Shown: positions 15,971 through 22,903 of the stretch, piece after piece
How positions within the stretch are numbered: position 1 is the first letter of the stretch
Layout of the letters: each line of letters begins with the position of its first letter
NCBI GenBank assembly: GCA_036563245.1
Contig: DATCMU010000027.1
Span: 1 to 28,147, forward strand
DNA from: DATCMU01 sp036563245
GTDB taxonomy: Bacteria > Pseudomonadota > Alphaproteobacteria > Rhizobiales > Devosiaceae
Direction of reading: 5' to 3'
DNA: 28,147 bases
The notes under the pieces: generated by a model
The model's input: only the letters and a program-made list of their open reading frames with translations
Told to the model about the DNA's origin: nothing
Database searches by the model: none
Position numbers and translations under genes: made by a program

Positions 15971-16875
15971 TGGCTGCCACCCGAGAATGGCTGCTGGCCG
16001 ATTCGCCGACCTCGCGCCTGCAGGCGCGCATGGGCCGAGCCTATCGCATCGTGACGGCGCTGCTGCGCAACCCGCTGGCGACGCTGGGCCTTGTCATCAT
16101 CCTGGTCCTGGTCGCCACCGCGCTGTTTGCCCCGCTGATCGCGCCCTATTCGCCCATCGGACAGGAACTCGCCAACCGCCTCCAGCCGCCGAGCTGGCAG
16201 CACTGGATGGGCACCGACGAACTGGGCCGCGACATCTATTCGCGTGTCATATACGGCTCGCGCATCACGCTCACCATCGTCCTGCTCGTCGCGGTCATTT
16301 CCGCCCCGATTGGCCTGGTGGTCGGCGCGGTGTCGGGCTATTTCGGGGGGTGGATCGACAAGGTGATGATGGGCATCACCGACGTATTCCTCTCCATGCC
16401 CAAGCTGATCCTTGCGCTTGCCTTCGTCGCTGCGCTCGGTCCGGGCATCGAGAATGCCATCATCGCCATCGCCATAACCGCATGGCCGGCCTATGCCCGC
16501 ATCGCAAGGGCCGAAACGCTGACCTTCCGCAATTCCGAATTCATCGCGGCGGTCCAGATGCAGGGCGCATCCTCGGCGCGGGTGATCGTCGCCCACATCC
16601 TGCCCCTTTGCACCTCGTCCATGATCATCCGCGTCACTCTCGACATGGCGGGCATCATCCTCACCGCGGCAGGGCTCGGCTTCATTGGCCTGGGCGCGCA
16701 GCCGCCCCTGCCCGAATGGGGGGCGATGATTTCGCGCGGCCGCACCTTCATCCTCGACCAGTGGTGGGTGGCCACCATGCCCGGCTTCGCCATCATTATC
16801 GTCAGCCTCGGCTTCTGTTTCCTCGGCGACGGACTGCGCGACGTTCTCGATCCCCGTCAGGGAGAGAATTCGTGA
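15970..16875 (+). CDS. Peptide-type ABC transporter permease (DppC-like)
   Basis: A 301-residue permease of the DppC/OppC family. The N-terminal cytoplasmic piece (to about residue 30) is followed by TM1 (LGLVIILVLVATALFAPLIA). The periplasmic loop carries the family hallmark HWMGTDELGRDIYSRVIYGSR in the region 70-92. The EAA loop lies around YARIARAETLTFRNSEFIAA to GASSARVIVAHILP, and the end WGAMISRG ... LGDGLRDVLDPR is typical. The ATG shares its A with the TGA of the upstream gene (TGATG), so translation is coupled. It forms the channel with the DppB-like partner. Confidence 0.95.
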   Translation: MAATREWLLADSPTSRLQARMGRAYRIVTALLRNPLATLGLVIILVLVATALFAPLIAPYSPIGQELANRLQPPSWQHWMGTDELGRDIYSRVIYGSRITLTIVLLVAVISAPIGLVVGAVSGYFGGWIDKVMMGITDVFLSMPKLILALAFVAALGPGIENAIIAIAITAWPAYARIARAETLTFRNSEFIAAVQMQGASSARVIVAHILPLCTSSMIIRVTLDMAGIILTAAGLGFIGLGAQPPLPEWGAMISRGRTFILDQWWVATMPGFAIIIVSLGFCFLGDGLRDVLDPRQGENS

Positions 16876-17708
16876 GCGCCCCCTTGCTCGAAATCGAAAA
16901 CCTGCGCGTCAGCTTTCCCACGCAGCAGGGCCGTGTCGAAGTGGTCAAGGGCATCTCATTCACCCTTGGGCGCGAGCGCCTGGGCATCGTCGGCGAAAGC
17001 GGCTCGGGCAAGTCGATGACCGGCCGCTCGATCCTCAGGCTCATCCGCGCGCCCGGAAGGGTCACCGCAGACAGGTTGCGCTTTTCCGGCATCGACCTGC
17101 TCGCCCAGAGCGAACGCCAGATGCGCGCCATACGTGGCGCCCGAATTTCCATGGTGATGCAGGACCCCAAGTTCTCGCTCAATCCGGTGATGACCATCGG
17201 CGCCCAGATTGCCGAAGCCCTGGTCGCCCACACCCGCCTGCCGCGCCGCGAGATTGCGCAGCGCAGCCGCGACATGCTCCAGGCCGTCCGGATCGACGAT
17301 CCGGACCGGGTCATGCGTCTCTACCCCCACGAAATCTCCGGTGGCATGGGCCAGCGCGTGATGATCGCCATGATGCTGGTCCCCGAACCCGACATCCTGA
17401 TTGCCGACGAGCCAACCTCCGCGCTCGACGTTTCGGTACAGGCCCAGGTGCTCGACATCATGGATGAACTGGTGCGCAACAAGGGCATGGGGCTGATCCT
17501 GATCAGCCACGATCTCGATCTCGTCGCCCGCTATTGCGACCGCATCCTGGTCATGAATTCGGGCAAGGTGGTCGAAGAGTGCGTCGCCAGCCAGCTTTCA
17601 GAGGCAAGGCACCCCTACACAAGGGGTCTGCTCGCCGCCATGCCGCACATGGATGAGACGCGCGAAACGCTTCCCGTTCTCGACCGCAGCCAGTGGGAGG
17701 CGACATGA
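16872..17708 (+). CDS. Peptide-type ABC transporter ATPase (DppD-like)
   Basis: A 278-residue ATP-binding subunit. Walker A is GESGSGKS (about residues 41-48), the Q-loop is MVMQDPKFSLNPV, the ABC signature is ISGGMGQR, Walker B with the catalytic Glu is ILIADEPTSALD, and the H-loop is LISHDLD. The ending HPYTRGLLAAMP is the oligopeptide-ATPase C-terminal tail. The signature reads GGMGQR rather than the usual GGMRQR or GGQRQR, a mild variant. The GTG start is in a GTGA overlap with the DppC-like gene and has GGGAGAG upstream. It works as a heterodimer with the next ATPase. Confidence 0.95.
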   Translation: MSAPLLEIENLRVSFPTQQGRVEVVKGISFTLGRERLGIVGESGSGKSMTGRSILRLIRAPGRVTADRLRFSGIDLLAQSERQMRAIRGARISMVMQDPKFSLNPVMTIGAQIAEALVAHTRLPRREIAQRSRDMLQAVRIDDPDRVMRLYPHEISGGMGQRVMIAMMLVPEPDILIADEPTSALDVSVQAQVLDIMDELVRNKGMGLILISHDLDLVARYCDRILVMNSGKVVEECVASQLSEARHPYTRGLLAAMPHMDETRETLPVLDRSQWEAT

Positions 17709-18445
17709 GCGCGATATCTCTGGACAACGTCGACATCTCCTACGGCGACACCAAGGTCACCTTTGGCGCGTCCTTCGACGTCGCCGCCGGCGAGAGCTTC
17801 GGGCTTGTCGGCGAAAGCGGCTCGGGCAAGTCCACCATCCTTCGCGCCATCGCGGGCCTCGGCACCACGTGGACCGGCGCCATCTCGGTCCTGGGCAAGC
17901 CGCGAAGGCAGGGCATCGACAAGACCTTCGCGCGCCAGTGCCAGATGGTCTTTCAGGACCCCTACGGTTCGCTCCACCCGCGCAAGACCATCGATGCGAC
18001 CCTTGGCGAGCCATTGCAGGTGCATGGCATCGGCAATCGCGGCAACCGGATCGAAGCCATGCTCGAGGCCGTCGGTCTCGACCGCCGGTTCCGCTTCAGG
18101 TATCCGCACCAGCTTTCCGGCGGGCAGCGCCAGCGCGTCGCCATTGCCCGCGCGCTCATGCTCGAACCCAAGGTGCTGCTGCTCGACGAGCCGACTTCGG
18201 CGCTCGACGTGTCGGTTCAGGCGGAAATCCTCAATCTTCTCAAGCGCCTCCGCCAGGAGCAGAACCTGACCTTCCTCATGGTCACGCACAACCTGCCGGT
18301 CGTCTCCTTCCTTTGCGACCGCCTCGCCGTCATGCGGCACGGGCGCATCATCGAGGTTGCGGATGTGGGCCTTCTCAAGTCCGGCAAACTCGTCGACCCC
18401 TATTCCCGCGAGCTCTACCAGGCGAGCGGCGGCAAATCTTCCTGA
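17705..18445 (+). CDS. Peptide-type ABC transporter ATPase (DppF-like)
   Basis: A 246-residue ATP-binding subunit with Walker A GESGSGKST (about 38-46), Q-loop MVFQDPYGSLHPRKT (the LHPR variant is typical of DppF/OppF/NikE), signature LSGGQRQRVAIARAL, Walker B VLLLDEPTSALD and H-loop VTHNLPVV. It is shorter than classical DppF because the C-terminal oligopeptide-ATPase extension is mostly missing; it ends soon after DPYSRELYQAS. The ATG overlaps the upstream stop as ATGA. With the other three subunits and the divergently encoded binding protein it completes the importer. Confidence 0.95.
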   Translation: MSAISLDNVDISYGDTKVTFGASFDVAAGESFGLVGESGSGKSTILRAIAGLGTTWTGAISVLGKPRRQGIDKTFARQCQMVFQDPYGSLHPRKTIDATLGEPLQVHGIGNRGNRIEAMLEAVGLDRRFRFRYPHQLSGGQRQRVAIARALMLEPKVLLLDEPTSALDVSVQAEILNLLKRLRQEQNLTFLMVTHNLPVVSFLCDRLAVMRHGRIIEVADVGLLKSGKLVDPYSRELYQASGGKSS

Positions 18446-18464
18446 TCTCGCAAGGACACCACGA

Positions 18465-18971
18465 ATGACCAATTCCGCGGCGGACACCGCCATGGCCGAT
18501 TTCGACGCCGCTCTTTCCCGGGCGAAGACGCCTGATGAGGCCTACAAGGCGCTTCAGGCGCTGACCGAAGCCACGGTCGGTGTGAAGCTCTTCACCATCA
18601 TGACCGTGGACATGCCGGCGGGTCTTGCCCGGCGCGCCTATACCAGCGATCCGGCGAACTATCCCGCCTCCGGCACCAAGCCGATCCATTTCGACGACTG
18701 GTTCGAGATTGTCCACAAGCAGCGCCGGGACTTCGTCGCCAACACGCTCGAGGACATCGCAAAGGTCTTTCCCGACTTCGAGCTGATCGGATCGCTGGGT
18801 TGCGCCTCGGTGGTCAACATGCCTGTCATCCTCGCGGACGAACTGGTGTGCACCATGAATATCCTGCACGAAGCGCATTACTACACGCCGGAGCGCGTCA
18901 CCGAAATGAAGCGCCTGCTCGCCGTGCCGGCCAAGGCGGCCTATCTGGCCGCCCGCCTTCTCGCAGGCTGA
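18465..18971 (+). CDS. GAF-domain protein at the end of the importer operon
   Basis: A 168-residue soluble protein consisting of a single GAF domain: N-terminal helix (about 8-35), core strand VGVKLFTIMTVDM, a long loop with SDPANYPASGTKPI, then IGSLGCASVVNMPVILADELVCTMNILHEAHYYTPERV and a C-terminal helix. GAF domains bind small ligands such as nucleotides, amino acids or chromophores. There is no attached output domain, so it may be a ligand-binding accessory, a small enzyme or a redox sensor; I cannot say which. It starts 19 bases after the DppF-like stop with AAGGA upstream, so it belongs to the same operon. Its link to the transported substrate is inferred from position. Confidence 0.85.
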   Translation: MTNSAADTAMADFDAALSRAKTPDEAYKALQALTEATVGVKLFTIMTVDMPAGLARRAYTSDPANYPASGTKPIHFDDWFEIVHKQRRDFVANTLEDIAKVFPDFELIGSLGCASVVNMPVILADELVCTMNILHEAHYYTPERVTEMKRLLAVPAKAAYLAARLLAG

Positions 18972-19013
18972 CCGACAAGAGGGTCATCTGGACCCCGACG
19001 GCGCGGAATGGAA

Positions 19014-19028
19014 GGGGGCGTTGCCCCC
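19014..19028 (+). terminator. Possible terminator after the GAF gene
   Basis: GGGGGC (19014-19019), GTT loop, GCCCCC (19023-19028) forms a short GC-rich hairpin 42 bases after the GAF stop. No T-run follows, so Rho-independent termination is doubtful; it may mark the 3' end of the importer operon. Confidence 0.35.
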
Positions 19029-19045
19029 CGCTCCAGCGCATGCAC

Positions 19046-19097
19046 CGATATTGATTATAATCAATCAGTATTGCTATTTTCGATATAATCAATATCG
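19046..19097. promoter_or_regulatory. AT-rich double palindrome in front of the nucleoside hydrolase gene
   Basis: ATTGATTATAATCAAT (19050-19065) is a perfect 16-base palindrome. The wider segment is bounded by CGATATTGATTATA (19046-19059) and TATAATCAATATCG (19084-19097), which are perfect 14-base inverted repeats. The stretch is far more AT-rich than the surrounding DNA and ends about 30 bases before the ATG at 19127, so it is very likely promoter plus operator. Symmetric AT-rich sites of this sort are used by MarR-, GntR- and ROK-type regulators, but I cannot name the protein. No regulator gene lies beside it. Confidence 0.7.
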
Positions 19098-19126
19098 TGC
19101 GACGCGAGGAAAGACGGGAGGAACAC

Positions 19127-20236
19127 ATGGCCGCGCGCGAAGACATCCTGAAACGGTTCGACCGCATACCGGACGAACGGATGCGCCAGCTTCTGGCTCC
19201 ACCGGATGGGCCGGTGCGCGTGATCATCGACACCGACACGGCCAACGAAATCGACGACCAGTTCGCACTCGCCTGGGCGCTGCTGTCGCCGGAACGCCTG
19301 CAACTTGAAGGCGTCACCGCCGAGCCCTTCACCTTCCGCCACATGCAGGCGGGAATGCTGGAAGCCAGGGACATCCTCGAGCGTGGCGGCGCCCGCACCG
19401 AGCGCGAAATGGCTCTCGTCGCGGAATACTCAAGCTGGCTGGCCGGATACGCAGCCAAGGGCCAGAAGCCCGAGGACATCGTGTTCACAAGCCCAGCCGA
19501 AGGCCAGGACCTGAGCTACCGCGAAATCCACACGGTTTTCGACAAGCTCAAGGCGGATCCCGCCGGGCTGGTCTTTGCCGGTGCAGCCGGCTACCTCGAA
19601 AGCTTCGACAGGCCGCTGCGCACGCCGGCGGTCGAACATATCATCGCGCGGGCGCTCGCCGAGCCGGACCGGCCCCTTTATGTCGTTGCCATCGGATGCG
19701 TGACCAACATCGCCTCGGCGCTGCTGCTTGCCCCCGAGATCGCGAACAACATCGTGGTCCTGTGGACGTCGTCCTACCCCAGTCACGCCCCGCATTCCAA
19801 CGAGCCTTCGCTCAATCTCGTGCAGGACGTGCTGTCCTCGCAACTCCTGTTCGATTGCGGCGTGCCGCATGTGTACCTGCCCGGCTATCACGTCGGCGCG
19901 CAGTTGCGGATTTCGCTTCCCGAGATGGAGCGCTTCGTGAAGGGGCGCGGCGCAATCGGCGACTATCTGTTCGACCTTTACACCCACAACCCCATTCACC
20001 ATCAACGCGGCGTGGTGGACGCCACCGCCAGGACCTGGGTGATCTGGGACATCATCAATATCGCCTGGCTGCTGAACCCTGGCTGGGTCCCCTCTACCCT
20101 GGTGCGCTCGCCCCGGCTCGGCGACGATTTCCTCTGGCACCACGATCCCGGCCGGCACCTCATGCGCGAGGCCCATGATGTCGACCGCGACGCCATTTTC
20201 GGCGACTTCTACGAAAAGCTGAAACGCGCGCCCTGA
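19127..20236 (+). CDS. Nucleoside hydrolase (IU-NH family)
   Basis: A 369-residue member of the inosine/uridine-preferring nucleoside hydrolase fold, which normally cleaves the N-glycosidic bond of ribonucleosides. The N-terminal calcium-site motif reads IIDTDTANEIDDQFALAWAL (Asp35, Asp37, Asp43, Asp44), with two more residues between the Asp pairs than in the classical DxDPGxDD. GCVTNIASALLLAPEI (190-205) matches the second conserved region, and Asp308 in VIWDIINIAWLL fits the late Ca ligand, but the usual catalytic His before that Asp is Trp. This variant subfamily is widespread and its substrates are less certain; it may act on other ribosides. The ATG at 19127 has GGGAGGAA directly upstream; a GTG at 19097 is in frame but lies in the palindrome. 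It is transcribed alone and converges on the kinase-aldolase gene. Confidence 0.88.
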   Translation: MAAREDILKRFDRIPDERMRQLLAPPDGPVRVIIDTDTANEIDDQFALAWALLSPERLQLEGVTAEPFTFRHMQAGMLEARDILERGGARTEREMALVAEYSSWLAGYAAKGQKPEDIVFTSPAEGQDLSYREIHTVFDKLKADPAGLVFAGAAGYLESFDRPLRTPAVEHIIARALAEPDRPLYVVAIGCVTNIASALLLAPEIANNIVVLWTSSYPSHAPHSNEPSLNLVQDVLSSQLLFDCGVPHVYLPGYHVGAQLRISLPEMERFVKGRGAIGDYLFDLYTHNPIHHQRGVVDATARTWVIWDIINIAWLLNPGWVPSTLVRSPRLGDDFLWHHDPGRHLMREAHDVDRDAIFGDFYEKLKRAP

Positions 20237-20248
20237 CCGGGGGCGCGC
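20226..20248. terminator. Shared hairpin between convergent genes
   Basis: GCGCGCCC (20226-20233) and GGGCGCGC (20241-20248) form a perfect 8-bp stem with a 7-base loop that includes the stop codon of the nucleoside hydrolase. It sits in the 18-base gap between two convergent genes and could stop transcription from both sides, although no strong T-run flanks it. Confidence 0.45.
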
Positions 20249-20254
20249 ACCGGC

Positions 20255-22264
20255 TCAGGCCAGCCGTGCCCCAGAACGGGCTGCATCGATGATCCGGCGG
20301 AAGCGATCGCGTCCGGTCTCCCGGGCCCATTGCCGGAGCGCCGGAACGCCACCGGCGGCAAGCACCGGGATCGCGTCTTTCCAGATGGCTCGTCCGACCA
20401 CGAAGCCGCCATAGGCGGCGCCGGCCTCGTTGGCGATTTCAAGCGATTGCGTGAACGCTTCCGCCGTCACGCCCGCGCTGAGAAAAACGATGGGCACCCG
20501 GGCGAGCCTGCCCAGTTCGCGTGTCGCCTCGGCGACCGCTTCGCGCGTGTAGACGGTCGCGCCATTCGCCGCGGCTGTCCCTTCCACGAACGAGACATCG
20601 AAAGGCAGCTCGATCTTCAGGATATCGACGCCGTAGCGCGGATCGGAGAATTCCTCCACCAGCGATCTGACCATTTGCGGCTTCTGGCGCGCGAATGCTT
20701 CCGTGCCTGGTTTGAGGTTCCTGTCGTGAACCAGGGGTTCGAACAGGAAAGGAATGCCGTTCGCCGCGCACTCGGCGCCCACCCGCTCCACCAGGGCGCG
20801 CTTCTTGGCATTGAGGTCGTCAGCTCCCCCGGCCTCGTAGTAGCAATGCAGCTTGATCGCCGCGGCGCCATTGTCGCGCAACATGCGCACGCTGGCGTCG
20901 AGCGGCACGGTGGTCAGCCGGTCGTCGTCCTCGGCGGAATAGACATCGCTCTCATAGCCGCGGAATATGGGCGTCCCCTTGCTGGCATGCGCCTGAAGGC
21001 TGTCGCCGAACCGGTGATCGACCAGAACGGCCGAGGTCTCTTCGCTCAGTTCCTCGACCAGCACCCGCTTGAAGTCGAACAGAAGGCTCTCCGCATCTGC
21101 TCCTTTCGCACCGGCGGCAACGATCATGTCGCCAAGCGAACTGCCCTGGTCGATGGCCAATGCGGCCATGAACCCAAAGCGCTCGCCAAGGGCTGTGAGT
21201 GCCGCCGCCTTGTCCCGCGCCGGGGCCGGAACCGCGTTGACCGGCGCGGCTGGAGCCTTGCGCTGGTGGTGGTAGAACGGGGCATCGTCCGGCGCCCGCC
21301 ACAATCGGCGCATTTCATCGTCCGCTTTCAGCAGCGACACCGAAAACCCCGATGAATCCTGGGTGGTGACATAGCTGCCGATCAGGGGCTCGTCGGCCAG
21401 GCCGATCCCCGCCCCGTGCAGCCGCTCCCCGACGCGGCGATAGATGACCGACAGTTCCATCAGCGTGGTCGCACCCATGCCGTTGACCAGCACGAAAACC
21501 TCGTCTCCGCGCGAGAAGGGCAAATCGGCCAGTAGCTTTTCCATCATGTAGTCGACGATGACGTCTGCCTCGCCCGCCGGCATCCGCGCCATGCCCGGCT
21601 CACCATGCACGCCCACCCCGATGAACACCTCGTTGTCGGGTAAGGTGAACATCTGTTGGCCCGTCAGCGGCGAAATACCCCCCTGCAGCGACGCGCCAAG
21701 GGTCGCGGTCGCGTCCCGGACGCGCTCACCCAGGCGTTTGACCTCCTCGAGAGGCGCCCCTTCTTCGGCCAGCGCGCCGCACAGCTTGTAGATGAAGGTT
21801 GTGCCTGGCGCGCCGCGGCGAAATTCGGCCTCTGACCGGGGTGCGGTCGAAATGTCGTCATACATAAGCAGGATTTCGACGCGATGGCCGTTCTCGCGCG
21901 CGAGATCGGCTCCCGCCTCGCCATTGATGATGTCGCCCGAATGGCTTGAGATCAGCAGCAATACGCCACCACCCCGGTCGGCGGCAGCGATGGTCTCGGC
22001 GATCAGATCGGGGGGCGGCGCGGCGAAGATGTCCCCCACCGCATTGGCATCGAGCAGGCCCTCGCCAACCCAACCCATCGCAATCGGCTCATGCCCCGAT
22101 CCGTTGCCGATCACCAGCGCCACCTTGCCGGAAGCCTTGGGCCTTGCCCTGACCAGAATGCGCCCGTCACCCCCCGCCCGCGCCACGCGGGAAGGATAGG
22201 CGGTCACGTAGCCGGCGAGCATTTCATCGACGGCGTTCTGCACCTGGTTGAGCATCTTTTTCAT
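20255..22264 (-). CDS. DhaK-LacD fusion: DhaK-type kinase subunit joined to a class I ketose-bisphosphate-type aldolase
   Basis: A 669-residue protein with two enzyme halves. Residues 1-332 are a full DhaK (dihydroxyacetone kinase substrate-binding subunit): GNGSGHEP with His58, SHSGD with Asp111, and GVHGEPG with His220, the counterparts of E. coli DhaK His56, Asp109 and the substrate-bonding His230. Residues 333-352 form an Ala/Pro-rich linker. Residues 353-669 are a LacD-type class I aldolase (tagatose-bisphosphate aldolase/YihT family): AIDQGSSLGDM at 370, IKLHCYY at 470, LFEPLVHDRN with Glu509 as likely acid/base, VDILKIELP with Lys550 as likely Schiff-base lysine, and IVFLSAGVTAEAF and GFVVGRAIWKDA for phosphate binding. 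The frame is continuous. AGGAAG precedes the ATG. It is the last gene of the operon, 36 bases after dhaL. Inferred role: phosphorylation of a ketose with DhaL and cleavage to a triose phosphate and an aldehyde. Domain calls are firm; substrate unknown. Confidence 0.93.
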   Translation of the reverse strand: MKKMLNQVQNAVDEMLAGYVTAYPSRVARAGGDGRILVRARPKASGKVALVIGNGSGHEPIAMGWVGEGLLDANAVGDIFAAPPPDLIAETIAAADRGGGVLLLISSHSGDIINGEAGADLARENGHRVEILLMYDDISTAPRSEAEFRRGAPGTTFIYKLCGALAEEGAPLEEVKRLGERVRDATATLGASLQGGISPLTGQQMFTLPDNEVFIGVGVHGEPGMARMPAGEADVIVDYMMEKLLADLPFSRGDEVFVLVNGMGATTLMELSVIYRRVGERLHGAGIGLADEPLIGSYVTTQDSSGFSVSLLKADDEMRRLWRAPDDAPFYHHQRKAPAAPVNAVPAPARDKAAALTALGERFGFMAALAIDQGSSLGDMIVAAGAKGADAESLLFDFKRVLVEELSEETSAVLVDHRFGDSLQAHASKGTPIFRGYESDVYSAEDDDRLTTVPLDASVRMLRDNGAAAIKLHCYYEAGGADDLNAKKRALVERVGAECAANGIPFLFEPLVHDRNLKPGTEAFARQKPQMVRSLVEEFSDPRYGVDILKIELPFDVSFVEGTAAANGATVYTREAVAEATRELGRLARVPIVFLSAGVTAEAFTQSLEIANEAGAAYGGFVVGRAIWKDAIPVLAAGGVPALRQWARETGRDRFRRIIDAARSGARLA

Positions 22265-22300
22265 ACAAGACTTCCTGAACTCGCTATTCCACCGCAGGGC

Positions 22301-22903
22301 TCACCCGAAGGCGCGCGCCAGGGTTTCGGTGATGATGACGACCGATCTGGCGCCAGGATCGACATGACCAAGCCCGCCCTCGGAGACGAAACGCGCCCGC
22401 CCCTGGCTGGCGCGCATTTCCCTGGTCGCCTCGCATCCTGCGCGGGATGCCTCAACGGCATCTGCCGCCGTGCCGCCCGCTTCCAGCGCCGCCGCGGCCG
22501 GGGCCAGGGCGTCCAGCATGGTCTTGCCCCCCACCCTGACCCGGCCGAGCCGCGCAACCGTTGCCGCCGCCTTGCCAAGCCCGACGCCAAGCGTCGCGTC
22601 ATCTATGGCTTCCACATCGCCCGCCGCATCTCCGATCCCCCGAAAGATGCTCGAGAAAAGCGTCCCGCCAGCCCCTCCGGTCGCCTTCTGGAAGGCATTG
22701 GCCATAAGGACGAACGCCGCGCCGGGCGTTTGCGCCGCCCCGCCAAGGACCGCCGCTTCCCCCGCGCGCATGCCGCGCAGCATCGTGCTGCCGTGATCGC
22801 CGTCGCCAACCGCCGCATCGAGCGCGTTAAGGGCCTGTTCCTCTTTGGCAAAGCGCGCGCTCAACTCAGAGAGCGCCGCAAGCGTTGCATCCAGATCGAG
22901 CAT
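22301..22903 (-). CDS. DhaL-type ATP/ADP-binding kinase subunit
   Basis: A 200-residue DhaL domain, the nucleotide-binding partner of DhaK. The Mg-nucleotide triad is visible as Asp29, Asp34 and Asp36 in LDAAVGDGDHGSTM, followed by a TGGAGGTLFSSIF glycine-rich turn (about 75-87) and a C-terminal GGLGHVDPGARS turn (about 173-184). In PTS-linked systems DhaL keeps ADP and is rephosphorylated by DhaM, while in ATP-dependent kinases DhaL exchanges ATP. No DhaM lies in the window, so the ATP-dependent mode is more likely, though dhaM could be elsewhere. The ATG shares a base with the stop of the epimerase gene (TGATG), which couples the two. Confidence 0.93.
   Translation of the reverse strand: MLDLDATLAALSELSARFAKEEQALNALDAAVGDGDHGSTMLRGMRAGEAAVLGGAAQTPGAAFVLMANAFQKATGGAGGTLFSSIFRGIGDAAGDVEAIDDATLGVGLGKAAATVARLGRVRVGGKTMLDALAPAAAALEAGGTAADAVEASRAGCEATREMRASQGRARFVSEGGLGHVDPGARSVVIITETLARAFG

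Noticed and set aside
20255..22264. The kinase-aldolase fusion as an assembly or frameshift artefact
   Set aside because: Both halves are in the same frame without any indel being needed, a linker of ordinary composition joins them, codon bias is uniform, and the functions fit together. Not excluded without other genomes, but there is no sign of error in the sequence.
20255..22903. Ordinary dihydroxyacetone (glycerol) kinase operon
   Set aside because: No DhaM, glycerol dehydrogenase or glycerol facilitator gene is present, and a free dihydroxyacetone kinase would not need an aldolase domain or a ketose 3-epimerase.
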